Shown: positions 1 to 10,512, counted from the stretch's first letter. The stretch is 64,000 nt of DNA from Myxococcales bacterium (GCA_020633295.1 JACKDW010000013.1:186001-250000), one strand, 5' to 3'. The notes: a model not told the origin generated them from the letters alone. A program made the numbers and translations.

Positions 1-608
1 GCGACGCGGTCGCCTCCCGGGCTCCAGCCCCACAGCACCAGCGGATCCTTGGAGACGTGCTCGAGCAGCTGCTCGAGCGTGCGCTCGCCGTTGTGCGCCC
101 GGTCGCGCAGCTGCAGGCACAGCGCCGTGACGCTGCGGCCCTGGAACACCATCGGCGTCTCGGCCGGCGGCAGCTGCCAGTGCGGGGCCCCGGGCGGCCC
201 GCCGGGGACGACGCTGTTGTGCTCGGCGTGACAGGTGCTGCACGCGAGGCCGGAGTCCGCGCTCGCGCGGCTGATGTTCATCGCGTGCGCGCCCCCGCGA
301 TCCGCGAGCGGCCGGTCTCCCTCGGGGTGACAGTTCATGCACCGGGGCGAGACCAGCACGCGGTGGACGGGGGCGAACAGCGAGCTCGCCTCCGCCGGCG
401 TGGGCGCGGGTGCGGGGGCCGCCGCGACGGCGTCCGCGGGCTCGTCGGCGACGGCCTGGCCGGCGTCGCCCATGGGGGCGGGGTCGCTGCCGACCCAGCC
501 GAGCATCCCGCCGATCGCCACGACGACGATCAACAGCAGGACGCACACGACGACGCCGATCCACTCGAAGGTGGTGAGGGTGACGCGACCGATACGCTTC
601 AGATCCAT
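1..608 (-). CDS. Cytochrome c subunit of isoquinoline 1-oxidoreductase-type enzyme (partial)
   Basis: The gene runs off the left edge, so the C-terminus is missing. It starts at ATG 608, has a hydrophobic anchor at about residues 12-38, then an Ala/Pro-rich linker and two heme-attachment motifs, CMNCH and CSTCH. The section after the second heme (HWQLPP, then a C-x-Q-x-R-D-x-x-x-N-G run and [11 protein letters not shown]) matches what I know of the short cytochrome-like proteins often called isoquinoline 1-oxidoreductase subunit. It lies 36 nt downstream of the molybdenum subunit in the same direction, so it probably takes electrons from the Mo/Fe-S enzyme on the periplasmic side. The family is recalled, not searched. 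Confidence 0.8.
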   Translation of the reverse strand, partial: MDLKRIGRVTLTTFEWIGVVVCVLLLIVVVAIGGMLGWVGSDPAPMGDAGQAVADEPADAVAAAPAPAPTPAEASSLFAPVHRVLVSPRCMNCHPEGDRPLADRGGAHAMNISRASADSGLACSTCHAEHNSVVPGGPPGAPHWQLPPAETPMVFQGRSVTALCLQLRDRAHNGERTLEQLLEHVSKDPLVLWGWSPGGDRV

Positions 609-644
609 GAACCGTCTCCTGCCCAGCTCGCGTGGAGCTCGTGC

Positions 645-2894
645 CTAGCTCGTCTTCGGCGACGCGGCCGCGCGTCGCGCGTACTCGGCCTGCAGCGGCA
701 TCCGCCGCAGGCGCTCGCCGGTCAGCGTGAAGATCGCGTTGGCCAGCGCCGGGGCGAGCGGCGCGACCGCGGGCTCGCCGACGCCGCCCGGCTCGGGCGC
801 CCCCTCGACCAGCTTGCTGACGATCTCGGGGGTCTCGTGCATGCGCATCATCCGGTAGTCGTCGAAGTTGCCCTGCTGCACGACGCCCTTGTCGACCGTG
901 ATCTCGCCCCACAGCGCCGCGGTGAGCCCGAAGATCACGCTGCCCTCGATCTGCGACTCGACGAGGTCGGGGTTGAGCGCGAGGCCGCAGTCGAGCGCGG
1001 CGTAGACCTTCGTGACCTTGATCTGCCCGTCGTCGATCCGCGCCTCGATGACCTCCGCGCAGTAGCTGCCGAAGGCGTGCGCGACCGCGATGCCGCGGGC
1101 TGTCCCTGGGGGCAGCTCTCGCGTGCCCCAGCCGCTGAGCTCGGCGACCGCGTCGAGCACGCCGAGCCAGCGCGGGCTCTCGCCCAGCATCTTGCGGCGG
1201 AACTGATACGGGTCCTGCTCGGCCGCGTGCGCGAGCTCGTCGAGGAAGCTCTCGACGACGAAGGTGTTGATCGAGAAGCCGACCGAGCGCCACCAGCTCA
1301 CGCTGACCGGCGCCTTGATCGGCATGTAGGTCACGCGGCGGTTGGGGATCGCGTAGCCGAGGTGGGTCGCGCCCTCGGTCGCGATGAAGTCGGCGACGAC
1401 GGCGTTGCTGCCGACCAGGCGCGCGGAGTTGCGGCCGAGCCACGCGCGCATCCGCGGCGGGATCGCGTTGGGCATCAGCGAGCCGAGCAGCCCGCCGATC
1501 TCCGCCATGATCGACTGCGAGATGGTGTCGAAGGTGAGCGACGTGACCGCGCCCGCGCCGTCGAGTCGCCCGGTGATCCGCGCCCATGCCTGGGGGCGGT
1601 AGCGGCCCGACCGCATGTCGTCCTCGCGCGTCCAGATCACCTGGACCGGGCGCCCGACCGCCTTCGAGAGCCACACCGCGTCGAGCACGGCCTCGGGGTG
1701 CGAGCGGCGACCGAACGCGCCGCCGAGGAAGGGCGTGTGCACGAGCACCGCGCCGCGCTCGAGCCCGAGCGCGAGCGCGACGGCGTCCTGGACGCCCGTC
1801 GGGCCCTGGCTCCCGGTCCAGATCTCGCAGCCCTCGTCGGTGATGTGGGCGATCGCGTTGAGCGGCTCCATCGGCGCGTGCGCGAGGTAGGGGACCTCGT
1901 AGACCGCCTCGTGCAGCGCGCCCTCGGCCTTGTCGACATCACCCTCGTCGAGGGCGTTGCGCGCTCGCTCGCGCGGGCTCGCGGCCATCTCGGCGCGCAG
2001 GCTCTCGCTCGTGAACTCGGGCATGTCGCCCGCGGTCCACTCGATCTTCACGAGCCGCGCCGCGCGGACCGCCTGCCAGTAGCGCTCCGCGACCACGCCG
2101 ACGCCGCGCTCGGTGACGACGACGTCGACGACGCCCGGCTGCTGCTTGGCCTCGTCGCTGTCGATGGACGTGACCGTCGCGCCCTGGCGCGGCGGGTGGA
2201 TCATCGCCGCCTTGGCCATGTTGGGCACGGTGATGTCGAGCCCGAACGTGGCGGCGCCCGTGACCTTCGCGTGGTTGTCGACGCGGCGCGCCGGCGTGCC
2301 GATGACGCGGAATTGCTCGCGCGACTTCAGCGTCGGCTCCTGCGGGACCGGGAGCGTGCGCGCGACCGCGACGAGCTCGCCGTAGCGGGCGGAGCGACCG
2401 CTGGCGTCGTCGATCACGCTCCCGTTCTCGGCCCGCAGCGCGCTCGCGTCGACGCCCCACTGCTGCGCCGCGGCGCTGACGAGCATCATGCGGGTCGCCG
2501 CCGCGACCTCGCGGATCGGCACGAAGCCCTGGACGATGCTGCCCGAGCCGCCCGTGCCCATGGTCCCGAATTTCGAGGAGGAGTCGGGGAAGTAGATCTC
2601 GACGCGCTCGACCGGGACCACGAGCTCCTCGGCCGCGAGCATCGCGTAGCCGGTCGAGGTGCCCTGACCCATCTCCTGCTTGTCGCAGGCGAGGATGATG
2701 CGGTCGTCCGTCGTCACGGTGACGTAGGCGTTGGGCTTGAGCGCGCCCTCGATGTCGCCGAGTTCGGGGACGCTGCGCTCGTGGGCGCGCGAGGCTCGAA
2801 CGCCGCCGTAGATGCACAGGCCCGCCGTGCCCGCCAGCATCCCGAGCAAGAAGCGCCTGCGCCCGATCCCTGGTCGTCGCTTCGTCTCGCTCAT
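645..2894 (-). CDS. iorB: Molybdopterin-binding aldehyde oxidase/isoquinoline 1-oxidoreductase large subunit
   Basis: A 749-residue xanthine dehydrogenase-family catalytic subunit. The N-terminus reads [18 protein letters not shown], a twin-arginine signal, so the folded cofactor-loaded enzyme is probably exported. The body has the MoCo-domain pattern, including the [10 protein letters not shown] segment and a C-terminal GGVGEP motif that should hold the catalytic Glu. I chose ATG 2894 because it gives the Tat signal and overlaps the upstream stop as ATGA, implying translational coupling to the Fe-S subunit. The substrate is unknown: the family oxidises aldehydes or N-heterocycles. The symbol is by family resemblance only. 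Confidence 0.88.
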   Translation of the reverse strand: MSETKRRPGIGRRRFLLGMLAGTAGLCIYGGVRASRAHERSVPELGDIEGALKPNAYVTVTTDDRIILACDKQEMGQGTSTGYAMLAAEELVVPVERVEIYFPDSSSKFGTMGTGGSGSIVQGFVPIREVAAATRMMLVSAAAQQWGVDASALRAENGSVIDDASGRSARYGELVAVARTLPVPQEPTLKSREQFRVIGTPARRVDNHAKVTGAATFGLDITVPNMAKAAMIHPPRQGATVTSIDSDEAKQQPGVVDVVVTERGVGVVAERYWQAVRAARLVKIEWTAGDMPEFTSESLRAEMAASPRERARNALDEGDVDKAEGALHEAVYEVPYLAHAPMEPLNAIAHITDEGCEIWTGSQGPTGVQDAVALALGLERGAVLVHTPFLGGAFGRRSHPEAVLDAVWLSKAVGRPVQVIWTREDDMRSGRYRPQAWARITGRLDGAGAVTSLTFDTISQSIMAEIGGLLGSLMPNAIPPRMRAWLGRNSARLVGSNAVVADFIATEGATHLGYAIPNRRVTYMPIKAPVSVSWWRSVGFSINTFVVESFLDELAHAAEQDPYQFRRKMLGESPRWLGVLDAVAELSGWGTRELPPGTARGIAVAHAFGSYCAEVIEARIDDGQIKVTKVYAALDCGLALNPDLVESQIEGSVIFGLTAALWGEITVDKGVVQQGNFDDYRMMRMHETPEIVSKLVEGAPEPGGVGEPAVAPLAPALANAIFTLTGERLRRMPLQAEYARRAAASPKTS
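1101..1117 (+). repeat. Dispersed 17-bp motif copy in Mo subunit gene
   Basis: TGTCCCTGGGGGCAGCT, 13 of 17 identical to the 18552 copy. Confidence 0.4.
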
Positions 2895-3370
2895 GGCGTA
2901 CCTCCCTTCGGCGCGCCTGTCCGGGCCTTCGCGGCCGCGTGAATCGCCTTGCGGATCCGCGGGTAGGTCCCGCAGCGACAGATCGAGCCGGCCATGACGG
3001 CGTCGATGTCGGCGTCCGTCGGTTCGGGCTTCGAGCGCAGCAGCGCCGCCGCCATCATCAGCTGGCCCGGCTGGCAGTAGCCGCACTGCGGCACGTTGTG
3101 CTCCATCCACGCCTGCTGCAGCGCGTGCAGCTGGGCCTCGTCGCCGAGGCCCTCGATCGTCGTGATCGCCTGTCCGGCGACGTCGCCGACCGCGGTGACG
3201 CAGGCGCGTTTCGGCGCGCCGTCGACGTGCACGGTGCACGCGCCGCACAGCGCGCGGCCGCAGCCGAACTTCGTGCCGTTGAGCCCGAGCTCCTCCCGCA
3301 GGACCCACAGCAGCGGGACGTCCTCGGGGACGTCGACCTCCCGCTCCTCCTCGTTGACCTTGAGCTTCAT
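2891..3370 (-). CDS. iorA: [2Fe-2S] subunit of molybdenum hydroxylase
   Basis: A 159-residue two-cluster ferredoxin-like subunit. The plant-type [2Fe-2S] cysteines sit in [10 protein letters not shown] with a later Cys, and the helical second domain has CGYCQPGQ and [12 protein letters not shown]. It passes electrons from the Mo site to the outside acceptor, here probably the cytochrome at 1-608. Start ATG 3370 follows a GAGGAG Shine-Dalgarno 8-9 nt upstream; a longer in-frame extension is not supported. It is the first gene of a three-gene operon. It has no signal of its own, as expected if it is carried out with the Tat-bearing large subunit. Confidence 0.9.
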   Translation of the reverse strand: MKLKVNEEEREVDVPEDVPLLWVLREELGLNGTKFGCGRALCGACTVHVDGAPKRACVTAVGDVAGQAITTIEGLGDEAQLHALQQAWMEHNVPQCGYCQPGQLMMAAALLRSKPEPTDADIDAVMAGSICRCGTYPRIRKAIHAAAKARTGAPKGGTP

Positions 3371-3520
3371 CGCGCGCGCTCCTCGCCGGGCGACCGCCGC
3401 AGCGTCAACAGTCTGCCGGCTCGATGCGCGCGTTTCACTCGCGATTCGCGCCAATCCACCATCGGATGGCGCGGGGTCCTCGCGTCGTGAAATGTAGGTC
3501 CAGAGGGGGTGCCGCGGTCG

Positions 3521-5092
3521 TCAGGGCGAGAACTTGCCGACCCAGATGTCGACGCCGCCGTTGATCAGGCCGAGCCCGCCGGCGGCGATCACGTTGCCGT
3601 CGGGGTCGATGGCCACGGAGACGGCCTGGTCGAAGGAGTCGCCGGTCATCGCGTTGTGGGTGACGGTCCACAGCGAGTTGTTGAGCGCGTCGTACTTGCG
3701 CAGCCAGATGTCGAGGCCCATGCCCTCGACCGGGACGTCGCCGGCGAGCGCGAGGGTGTCGTCGGAGCCGGCCGCGATCCCGTGGGCGTCGGCGAGCTCG
3801 GTCAGGATCGGCGAATTGTTGAGGACGCCCGTGTTCGGATTCACGCGGTAGATGACGTGCCCGAGGATCGAGCCCGGATCCTCGTCGGGGTCCGCGAGCG
3901 ACTGCGTCGAGGTGAAGAACAGCGTGCCGCCCGGCGTGAGCGCGCAGTCCTTGCCCGTGTCGAAGTTCGTGCTGCCGAAGGTCTGCGACCAGACCTCGCT
4001 CTGATCAGGCGCGATGCGCACGGCCCAGGCGTCGCGGTCGTTGATGTTGTCCGCGTTGGGGAAGTAGCCGCAGGCGATGACGTCGCCGTTGCTGGCGAGC
4101 ACCACGCCGGTGGCGAGCTCGGGGCGCATGACGTTGGCCGAGAGCACGCGCTCCCACACGATCGCGTCGCCGACCGGGTCGAAGCGCAGCACGAGCGCGT
4201 CTGGTTCGAAGGTCTGCAGGTCGTAGAGCCCGCCGACGACGTAGACGTCGCCGGTGTCGCGATCGACGACGAGATCTTCGAACGAGACCTCGACGTCGAG
4301 GTCGGCGGGTCGCTTCATGCCCCACAGCGGCGCGCCGGTGGACGTGTCGTGGGCCCGGAGCCAGCCGGCGGTGTGGCCGTCGGAGTCGGGCTCGATCCCG
4401 GCGAACACCGGGTTGTCGTTCTCGTCCACGGTGACGGCGAAGGCGTACTCGTCGCCCATGATGCCCGCGTCGATGGAGTCATCCCAGGCGAGCTCGCCGT
4501 CGGGGGAGTACTTGCCGATCCACGCGTTGATGCCCTGGGTCAGGGTCACCTCGTGGCCGGCGACGTAGACGTTGCCGGTGCTGTCGACCGCGACCGCCCA
4601 GGCGAAGTCCGCGTCGCCGGCGCTGCCGCCCTTCGTGCGCTGCCACAGGAGCGCGCCGCCGAGCTCGCAGCTGTTGCAGCCGTCGCCGTCGATCTCGTTG
4701 CCGTCGTCGCAGGCCTCGCCGTCGTTGATCTCGCCGTCGCCGCAGACGCCGCCCGGGACCGTCGCGGTGCAGACATCGGCGACGCACACGAGCTCGCCCT
4801 CGCAGCTGCCGAGCGCGTCGCAGGGGCAGTCCTCCTGGCCCACGGGGCAGCCAGTGCCGGTGGTCGCGTCCTCGGTCGTGGCCCCCGTCAAGCTTGTTTC
4901 GTCGGTGGTCGGGCCGGCGGTGGTGCCCACGGTGGTGCCCGGCTCGCCGGTGGTCGCGTCCGTCTCGCCTGTGGTCGAGTCCTGACCCATGGGCCCGCCG
5001 TCGACGAAGCAGGCCGACGCGGCGAGCGCGAGCAGCAGCGGCGCGGCCAGCTGGCCGGCGGCGCGCCGCGTCGTATAAGTCCCAATGGTCAT
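3521..5092 (-). CDS. Lipoprotein with DUF4215-type Cys-rich repeat and beta-propeller repeats
   Basis: A 523-residue secreted lipoprotein. A short signal with lipobox LAASAC is followed by a Thr/Gly-rich linker (about residues 25-85), a Cys-rich section and the hallmark CGDGEINDGEACDDGN of DUF4215 repeats common in myxobacteria. The rest has about seven repeats of the form GNVYVAGHE or GNVIAAGGLG, as in SBBP/delta-60 propeller proteins. I chose ATG 5092 because the longer ORF adds a charged stretch before the signal peptide. Function is unknown; surface display is likely. Confidence 0.82.
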   Translation of the reverse strand: MTIGTYTTRRAAGQLAAPLLLALAASACFVDGGPMGQDSTTGETDATTGEPGTTVGTTAGPTTDETSLTGATTEDATTGTGCPVGQEDCPCDALGSCEGELVCVADVCTATVPGGVCGDGEINDGEACDDGNEIDGDGCNSCELGGALLWQRTKGGSAGDADFAWAVAVDSTGNVYVAGHEVTLTQGINAWIGKYSPDGELAWDDSIDAGIMGDEYAFAVTVDENDNPVFAGIEPDSDGHTAGWLRAHDTSTGAPLWGMKRPADLDVEVSFEDLVVDRDTGDVYVVGGLYDLQTFEPDALVLRFDPVGDAIVWERVLSANVMRPELATGVVLASNGDVIACGYFPNADNINDRDAWAVRIAPDQSEVWSQTFGSTNFDTGKDCALTPGGTLFFTSTQSLADPDEDPGSILGHVIYRVNPNTGVLNNSPILTELADAHGIAAGSDDTLALAGDVPVEGMGLDIWLRKYDALNNSLWTVTHNAMTGDSFDQAVSVAIDPDGNVIAAGGLGLINGGVDIWVGKFSP

Positions 5093-5407
5093 GTCTGTAG
5101 GGTCAGGATAGCAGGTGCGATGTCGCGTGACCGCGCGCGCTTCACCGTACGCGAGCTGCGGCTTCGCGCAAGCGCGGGCCTCGGCGCGGGCAAGGGCGTG
5201 TCCCACCCGCGCCCACGCGGACCTGACGCGCGACGCTCGCGGGGCGTTCGGACTCGAGGGGCGGCGCGGCACGACGGGCGGTCTCCGCTTGGGGTTGCGC
5301 ACGCGAGCCGCCAACGGATCACCGACGCGGATCACAGCGCGCGAGGATCCGCGTCCAGTCGCCCGCTGCGGACTCCGCAGCCGGGTGAACGGCGGTTTGT
5401 GCGTCTC
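5093..5407. other. Intergenic region, 315 nt
   Basis: Stretch between the lipoprotein start and the end of the LysR gene. I see no convincing gene; open frames here are short, Arg-rich and lack start signals. It should hold the promoter of the lipoprotein gene. Confidence 0.5.
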
Positions 5408-6367
5408 CTAACGTCGACGTGCGCGTGGGCGATCGGCGCGCGGGTCTTCGGCGCGGGACAGCGTCTGGAAGTGGTGCGTCGCGCGCGCGAGCAGCTCGGC
5501 CGCGCCGCTCGGAATCCGCGCGCCCTTGCGCGTGAAGGCGCCCGCGATGAGCGCCTCGGGGCCGTCCACGAGCTCGCGCACGACCACGCCTCCCTGGAGG
5601 AAGCGCGCGCGAAATCGGGACACCACGGCCACGCCGAAGCCGCGGGCGACGGCCTCCACGACCCGCGGGGACGAGCTGACCTCAAACGCGGGATCGAAGG
5701 CCAGCGGACGGCCATCGTGGTCGGCGAAGTGTTGCTCGATCGTCTCGCGGGCGGGCCCCGAGCGCGTCACGACCAGCGCGCGCCCCTCGAGGTCCGCGAG
5801 TCGGACGCGGGCGCCGAGCTTCGCGGCCATGGACGCGGGCGCGATGACCACCCAGGGGAGCGCGCCGATGGGGTGGAACTCGAGGGCGCGCGCCGTCTCG
5901 CTGGGGTCGAGCGTGCCGAAGCCGATGTCGACCTCGCCCTCGAGCACGCCCTCCTGCAGGTGATCGTCGGCGTACTCGATCATGTGCAGGGCGCGTTCGG
6001 GCTCGTCCCTTTGCATGTCCTCGAGGACATCCGCGAGGAGGTCGAAGGCGCCGACGAGGACGCCGACCCGGATCGCGCGGCGCGTGCTGAGCAGCGCGTC
6101 TCGGGTGGCGACCAACCAGCGGTCCCAGTGACGCATGAGCAGGCGTACGCGGCGCGCGAGCTCTTCACCGGCCGGCGTGAGGACGACGCTGCGCTGCCCG
6201 GGCGCGCGCTGGACGAGCGGGGTGTCCTCGAAGGCGGCCTCGAGATCCGCCAGGAGCCTGCCGGTCGTGGCCCGCGAGCGACCACGCACGCGGGAGGCCG
6301 CCTGGATCGACTGGTGGTCGACGATGTCGAGGAAGTTCTCGAGGTGGGTGTGCGTGATCCTGTCCAG
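5408..6367 (-). CDS. LysR-family transcriptional regulator (start codon unclear)
   Basis: The reading frame encodes a winged HTH followed by a substrate-binding domain (RVGVLVGAFDLLADVLED onward), about 319 residues, the usual LysR length. The HTH needs LENFLDIVDHQSIQAASR, which lies upstream of the first canonical start in frame, GTG 6289. Between GTG 6289 and the in-frame TGA at 6389-6391 there is no ATG, GTG or TTG. The best position is CTG 6367, giving LDRITHTHLENF. So it either uses a CTG start or carries a small frameshift or sequence error near 6370-6390. It is divergent from the large gene at 6525, which is a possible target. Confidence 0.75.
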   Translation of the reverse strand: MDRITHTHLENFLDIVDHQSIQAASRVRGRSRATTGRLLADLEAAFEDTPLVQRAPGQRSVVLTPAGEELARRVRLLMRHWDRWLVATRDALLSTRRAIRVGVLVGAFDLLADVLEDMQRDEPERALHMIEYADDHLQEGVLEGEVDIGFGTLDPSETARALEFHPIGALPWVVIAPASMAAKLGARVRLADLEGRALVVTRSGPARETIEQHFADHDGRPLAFDPAFEVSSSPRVVEAVARGFGVAVVSRFRARFLQGGVVVRELVDGPEALIAGAFTRKGARIPSGAAELLARATHHFQTLSRAEDPRADRPRARRR

Positions 6368-6524
6368 CGGAAAATGGTACCGTTTTGATCATTTCCCGGG
6401 AACGGGATGGCGATATTCTGCGCATTATCCGGGGCGGGAACCTGCGCGTGGGCGCGGCTGTCCAAGCCCGGCAGGGGGTGTGCACTGTCCGCTACGGTGG
6501 CACCCTCGACGCGAATCCAGCATC

Positions 6525-9500
6525 ATGGCTCGACAGATGCACGTTCTGCGCAAGCCCGCGAGATCCCTCGGCTGGTCCGGTCCCCTGACGCGTGGTGCGG
6601 CGACGCTGGCGGCCTCGTTGGCTTTCTCCCTGGTTCTCTCCGCGCCGTCCTCGGAGCTTTGGGCGGCCGACTCGGGACCCACGAGCGGGCGCCAGACGCT
6701 GTGGACGCCAGGCGTCGTCGACCCGAAGGCCGGTCTCCCCGGACGCTGGGTGCGGGAGCTCGAGCGACGCGGCCGCGTCCTCAACGCGGGCCCGGCGCGC
6801 AACCCCGCGCGCGTCCTCGGGCTGCTCGGCATGCTCGTCGAGCTCCAGGGCGAGCTGAGCAACGACACGCTCACCGAGGTGCTCACGCGGGTGCACAAGT
6901 CGTCGAGTCAGGATCCGCTGGTTCGCAGCTTCGCCGGCTATCAGCTCGCGCGCGTGGCCGAGGCGGACGGTCGCCGGGACGAGGCGATCCAGCGCTACCG
7001 CGACGAGGGCTACCTGCTCGACTGGCAGATCCTCGGACCGTTTGACAACTCGAGCCGGGGTGGCCACGGGCGCGCCTATGGGCCGGAGACCACGGAGTAC
7101 GCGGCTGATCAGAGCTTCGACGGCAAGCTGTCCGGAGAGCCGCTCAGCTGGCGCGTGTTCGGGCCGGATCAAGCCCTGCAATCGGCCTTCGTCCCCCTCG
7201 ACGAGCTGGTCGATCCACGCGTGCAAGCGACCGCGTACCTGACCACCTGGGTGCGCGCGCCCAAGGCCGGGACGATGGTCCTGCACCTCGGCACGAGCGG
7301 CGCGCACAAGGTCTGGGTCAACGGGACGCTCGCGGGCGAGGGGGACGTGTACCGCGTCCCGCACCCGCTGCAGGAGGCCTACAACCTGCCCGTGCAGGCC
7401 GGCTGGAACCGGATCCTGATCAAGCTCAGCGTCGACGACGGGCTGTGGGGCATGTTCGCGCGGATCAGCCGTGCCGATGGCGCGCCGACTCCGGGCCTCG
7501 AGGTCACGGCGACGCCCGAGGCCGCGCCCGCGGTGCTGCAGCTGCAGGCGCCAGGCGCCGAGGTCACGCCGGCGGATCCAGGCGCGCGCGAGCCCAAGCC
7601 GCCGCGGTCGATCCGCGGGCTGCTCGAGCAGCGCTTCGCCTCCGCGAAGGCGCGCGCCGACGACAAGCTCGCGCTCGTCGAGTTCAACCACTGGGTGCAC
7701 CCCTTCGGCGAGGGTGATCGCGCCGCGGTCGAGCGCGCGCGCGCGGCCGACGAGGCGGCCAAGAGCGGCCGCAGCGCGTTCTTCCTCGCGCGCACGGATC
7801 CCGATCAGAACACCAGCCGCGAGGCGCTGCAGGCCGGGATCCAGCGCGCGCGGGCGGAGGGCGCCAAGAGCAAGCCGCTGCTCGCGACCATGCTCGTCGA
7901 CCTCGGGTACCGCTACCACGCGCTCGGCCTCGATCGCCGCGGACGCGAGCTGCTGCGCGAGGCCTTCACGCTGTCGCCGGACGACGCCGAGATCGAGCTC
8001 GCGCTCGTCGATCAGCTGGCCGAGGACGGCTTCACGCTCTCGGCGCTCTCGTGGGTCGAGGACATGCGCCAGCGCTACCCCGACTCCGGCATGATCCTGC
8101 GCGAGCACGCGACGCGGCTGATGGAGCTCGGCCGCACGCGCGCGGGGATCGAGGAGTTCACGGCGCTGCAGCGGCGGCGCCTGACCGATCGCTACATCGT
8201 CGACAACATCATCGAGGGGCTCCTGCGCCTCGGCGAGGCCGACGAGGCCGTGGCGCTCGCGCGTCGGCGGGTCGAGGCCGCGCCCGGTCTGGCCGAGTCC
8301 TACCGCGATCTCGCGCAGCTCGAGGAGGCGCGCGGGCAGGTCGACGCGGCCCGGGCCGCGCTGCTGCGCGCGATCGAGCTCGCGCCGCTCGACGACGAGC
8401 TGCACGCCGAGTTCGGCCGCTTCCTCGCGCGCGCCGGCGAGACGCGCGAGGCGGTGATCCGCCTGCGTCGCTCGCTCGAGCTCAAGCCCCAGCAGCCCGA
8501 CATCCGCGACCTCATCGCGACGCTCGACACGCGCGCCAAGAGCGACCTGCTGGCGCGCTACGACGTCGACCTCGAGCGGCAGGCCACGGCGCCGACGCCC
8601 GCCAGCTGGGCCGGCAAGGACGCGGGCGTGCTGCACGAGCGCATCGTCGTCCGCGTGCTGCAAAACGGCCTCACCGAGCGCCTCGAGCACCGCATCATCC
8701 GCGTGCTCGACGACCGCGGCATCCGCTCGCAGATGGTCCACGGCATCGCCTATGACCCCGCGGAGAGCTACGTCGACATCCGGCGCGCGCGCGTGCGCAG
8801 GGCCGACGGCACGGTCGAGGAGCTCGGGGATCCGAGCGCCGTCTCGCTGACCGAGGCCGGCTACCGCATGTACTACGACCAGCGTCTGCAGCGGGTCCTC
8901 TTCCGCGGCCTGCGGGTCGGCGACACGATCGAGGTCGCGTTCATCCGCCGCGACGTCGCCGCGCGCAACAAGTTCGACGACTACTTCGGCGAGCTGATCC
9001 CGCGCGACGACATGATCCCGACGCGCTTCTCCGAGTACGTGCTCGAGGCGCCGGCGAGCCGCAAGCTGTACTTCAACAAGCCGGTCAAGCGGACGCTCTC
9101 GAAGGACGAGAAGACCGCGATCTACCGCCACGTCGTCAAGGACCGCGAGGGCATCCGGCCCGAGCCGAGCATGCCGGGCTGGACCGAGATCGCGGAGTAC
9201 CTGCACGTCAGCACCTTCGCCGACTGGGACGCGGTCGGGCGCTGGTACTGGGACCTGGTCAAGGAGCAGCTCGCGGTCGACGACAAGATCCGCGCGGGCG
9301 TCCAGGAGGCCATGTCGACGGTGGGGAAGGGCGCGAGCGAGCTCGACAAGGTCGGCGCGATCTACCGCCACGTGATCGAGAAGACGCGCTACGTCGGGCT
9401 CGAGTTCGGCATCCACGGCTACAAGCCGTACCGCACCACCGACATCTACGACCGCAAGTTCGGCGACTGCAAGGACAAGGCGAGCCTGCTCAAGGTCATG

Positions 9501-10397
9501 CTCGCCGAGATCGGCGTCGACGCGCACCTCGTGCTCGTGCGCACCAGCGACCAGGGCCCGATCGGCAAGACGCCCGCGAGCCTCTCGGCGTTCAACCACG
9601 CGATCGTCTACGTGCCCGCGCTCGACCTCTACCTCGACGGGACCGCCGAGCACTCCGGGCCGCGCGAGCTGCCGGCGGGCGATCAGGGCGCGAGCGTGCT
9701 GATCGTCAAGGACGGGCAGGGGGCCGAGCAGCGCACGATCCCGATCTCCGGCGCCGGCGACAACGTGCAGGACACCACGCAGCGGATCACGATCGCCGAG
9801 GACGGGACCGCGCGCGTGCGTCACGACCTGACGATGACGGGCGTCAACGCGGCCTCGTGGCGCGCGACGCTGCAGCCCGAGGAGACCCGCAAGGAGCGCC
9901 TCACCAACGCCTGGGGCCGCTACTTCCCTGGCCTCGAGGTCACGCAGGTCAAGACCCCGGGGATCCAGGACGTGCTGCGGCCCGTGCAGGTCGACGCCGA
10001 GTTCAACGTCCCCGGCTTCGCCCAGCAGGCCGACGGCGCGGCGCGCTTCCACGTGTTCGGCTACCGCACGCAGCTCGTCCGCGCGTTCGCGCCGCAGGCT
10101 CGGCGCGAGCACGACATCGAGCTCTCGACGCCGGCGACCGAGATCCACCGCATCGAGTACGAGCTGCCGCGCGGCTACACCTTCTCCCGCGTGCCCAAGG
10201 GCGCCGACTTCGAGATCCCCGAGGCCTCCTTTCACCTCGAGATCCGCGAGAGCGGCGCCGGCAAGGCGCTCGTCGAGAGCCGCCTCGTCTACCGCAAGCA
10301 CCGGATCACCGCCGGCGACTACCGGGCGTTTCGCGAGTTCCTGCGCCAGGTCGACGAGACCCTCGCGCAGAGCTTCGAGATCCGCCCCGGGCGCTGA
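6525..10397 (+). CDS. Secreted TPR/DUF3857/transglutaminase-like protein (active-site type)
   Basis: A 1290-residue protein with an N-terminal signal of about 48 residues. It then has a PA14/sugar-binding-like portion (DWQILGPFDN; MVLHLGTSGAHKVWVNG), a TPR region, a DUF3857 domain (about 680-900) and a transglutaminase-like domain. The triad is visible: Cys982 in GDCKDK, His1025 in FNHAI, Asp1038 in YLDGT. A beta-sandwich-like tail follows. I chose ATG 6525 because it opens the signal peptide; the frame is open further upstream without a better start. A TACGGT hexamer lies at 6493-6498. It is followed by a paralogue lacking the triad. Such proteins are common in Bacteroidetes and myxobacteria; the substrate is unknown. 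Confidence 0.85.
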   Translation: MARQMHVLRKPARSLGWSGPLTRGAATLAASLAFSLVLSAPSSELWAADSGPTSGRQTLWTPGVVDPKAGLPGRWVRELERRGRVLNAGPARNPARVLGLLGMLVELQGELSNDTLTEVLTRVHKSSSQDPLVRSFAGYQLARVAEADGRRDEAIQRYRDEGYLLDWQILGPFDNSSRGGHGRAYGPETTEYAADQSFDGKLSGEPLSWRVFGPDQALQSAFVPLDELVDPRVQATAYLTTWVRAPKAGTMVLHLGTSGAHKVWVNGTLAGEGDVYRVPHPLQEAYNLPVQAGWNRILIKLSVDDGLWGMFARISRADGAPTPGLEVTATPEAAPAVLQLQAPGAEVTPADPGAREPKPPRSIRGLLEQRFASAKARADDKLALVEFNHWVHPFGEGDRAAVERARAADEAAKSGRSAFFLARTDPDQNTSREALQAGIQRARAEGAKSKPLLATMLVDLGYRYHALGLDRRGRELLREAFTLSPDDAEIELALVDQLAEDGFTLSALSWVEDMRQRYPDSGMILREHATRLMELGRTRAGIEEFTALQRRRLTDRYIVDNIIEGLLRLGEADEAVALARRRVEAAPGLAESYRDLAQLEEARGQVDAARAALLRAIELAPLDDELHAEFGRFLARAGETREAVIRLRRSLELKPQQPDIRDLIATLDTRAKSDLLARYDVDLERQATAPTPASWAGKDAGVLHERIVVRVLQNGLTERLEHRIIRVLDDRGIRSQMVHGIAYDPAESYVDIRRARVRRADGTVEELGDPSAVSLTEAGYRMYYDQRLQRVLFRGLRVGDTIEVAFIRRDVAARNKFDDYFGELIPRDDMIPTRFSEYVLEAPASRKLYFNKPVKRTLSKDEKTAIYRHVVKDREGIRPEPSMPGWTEIAEYLHVSTFADWDAVGRWYWDLVKEQLAVDDKIRAGVQEAMSTVGKGASELDKVGAIYRHVIEKTRYVGLEFGIHGYKPYRTTDIYDRKFGDCKDKASLLKVMLAEIGVDAHLVLVRTSDQGPIGKTPASLSAFNHAIVYVPALDLYLDGTAEHSGPRELPAGDQGASVLIVKDGQGAEQRTIPISGAGDNVQDTTQRITIAEDGTARVRHDLTMTGVNAASWRATLQPEETRKERLTNAWGRYFPGLEVTQVKTPGIQDVLRPVQVDAEFNVPGFAQQADGAARFHVFGYRTQLVRAFAPQARREHDIELSTPATEIHRIEYELPRGYTFSRVPKGADFEIPEASFHLEIRESGAGKALVESRLVYRKHRITAGDYRAFREFLRQVDETLAQSFEIRPGR

Positions 10398-10431
10398 ACA
10401 CGACGCGCCCCGCGACCTGCCCCCGCGAACC

Positions 10432-10470
10432 GCTCCAACGACCTGCTCCAACGACCTGCTCCAACGACCA
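10432..10470. repeat. 13-bp tandem repeat, three copies
   Basis: The unit gctccaacgacct occurs three times in a row, the last ending in cca, in the gap between the two DUF3857 genes. Confidence 0.9.
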
Positions 10471-10512
10471 GGGTCCAGCCCCCCGAGACTCGCGCTCCCT
10501 GACCCCCCGTCC

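Noticed and set aside
57..2942. Long plus-strand open frame (961 codons) opposite the Mo subunit, and similar antisense frames at 3509-6388, 6492-10688, 11728-14364, 22791-24800, 24797-26962 and 39551-42718
   Set aside because: Arg/Ala/Asp/His-rich shadows caused by high GC at third codon positions; no domain motifs or start signals, and the opposite strand has clear conserved genes.
3371..3454. N-terminal extension of the Fe-S subunit
   Set aside because: The extension has no family similarity, and GAGGAG fits the inner ATG 3370.
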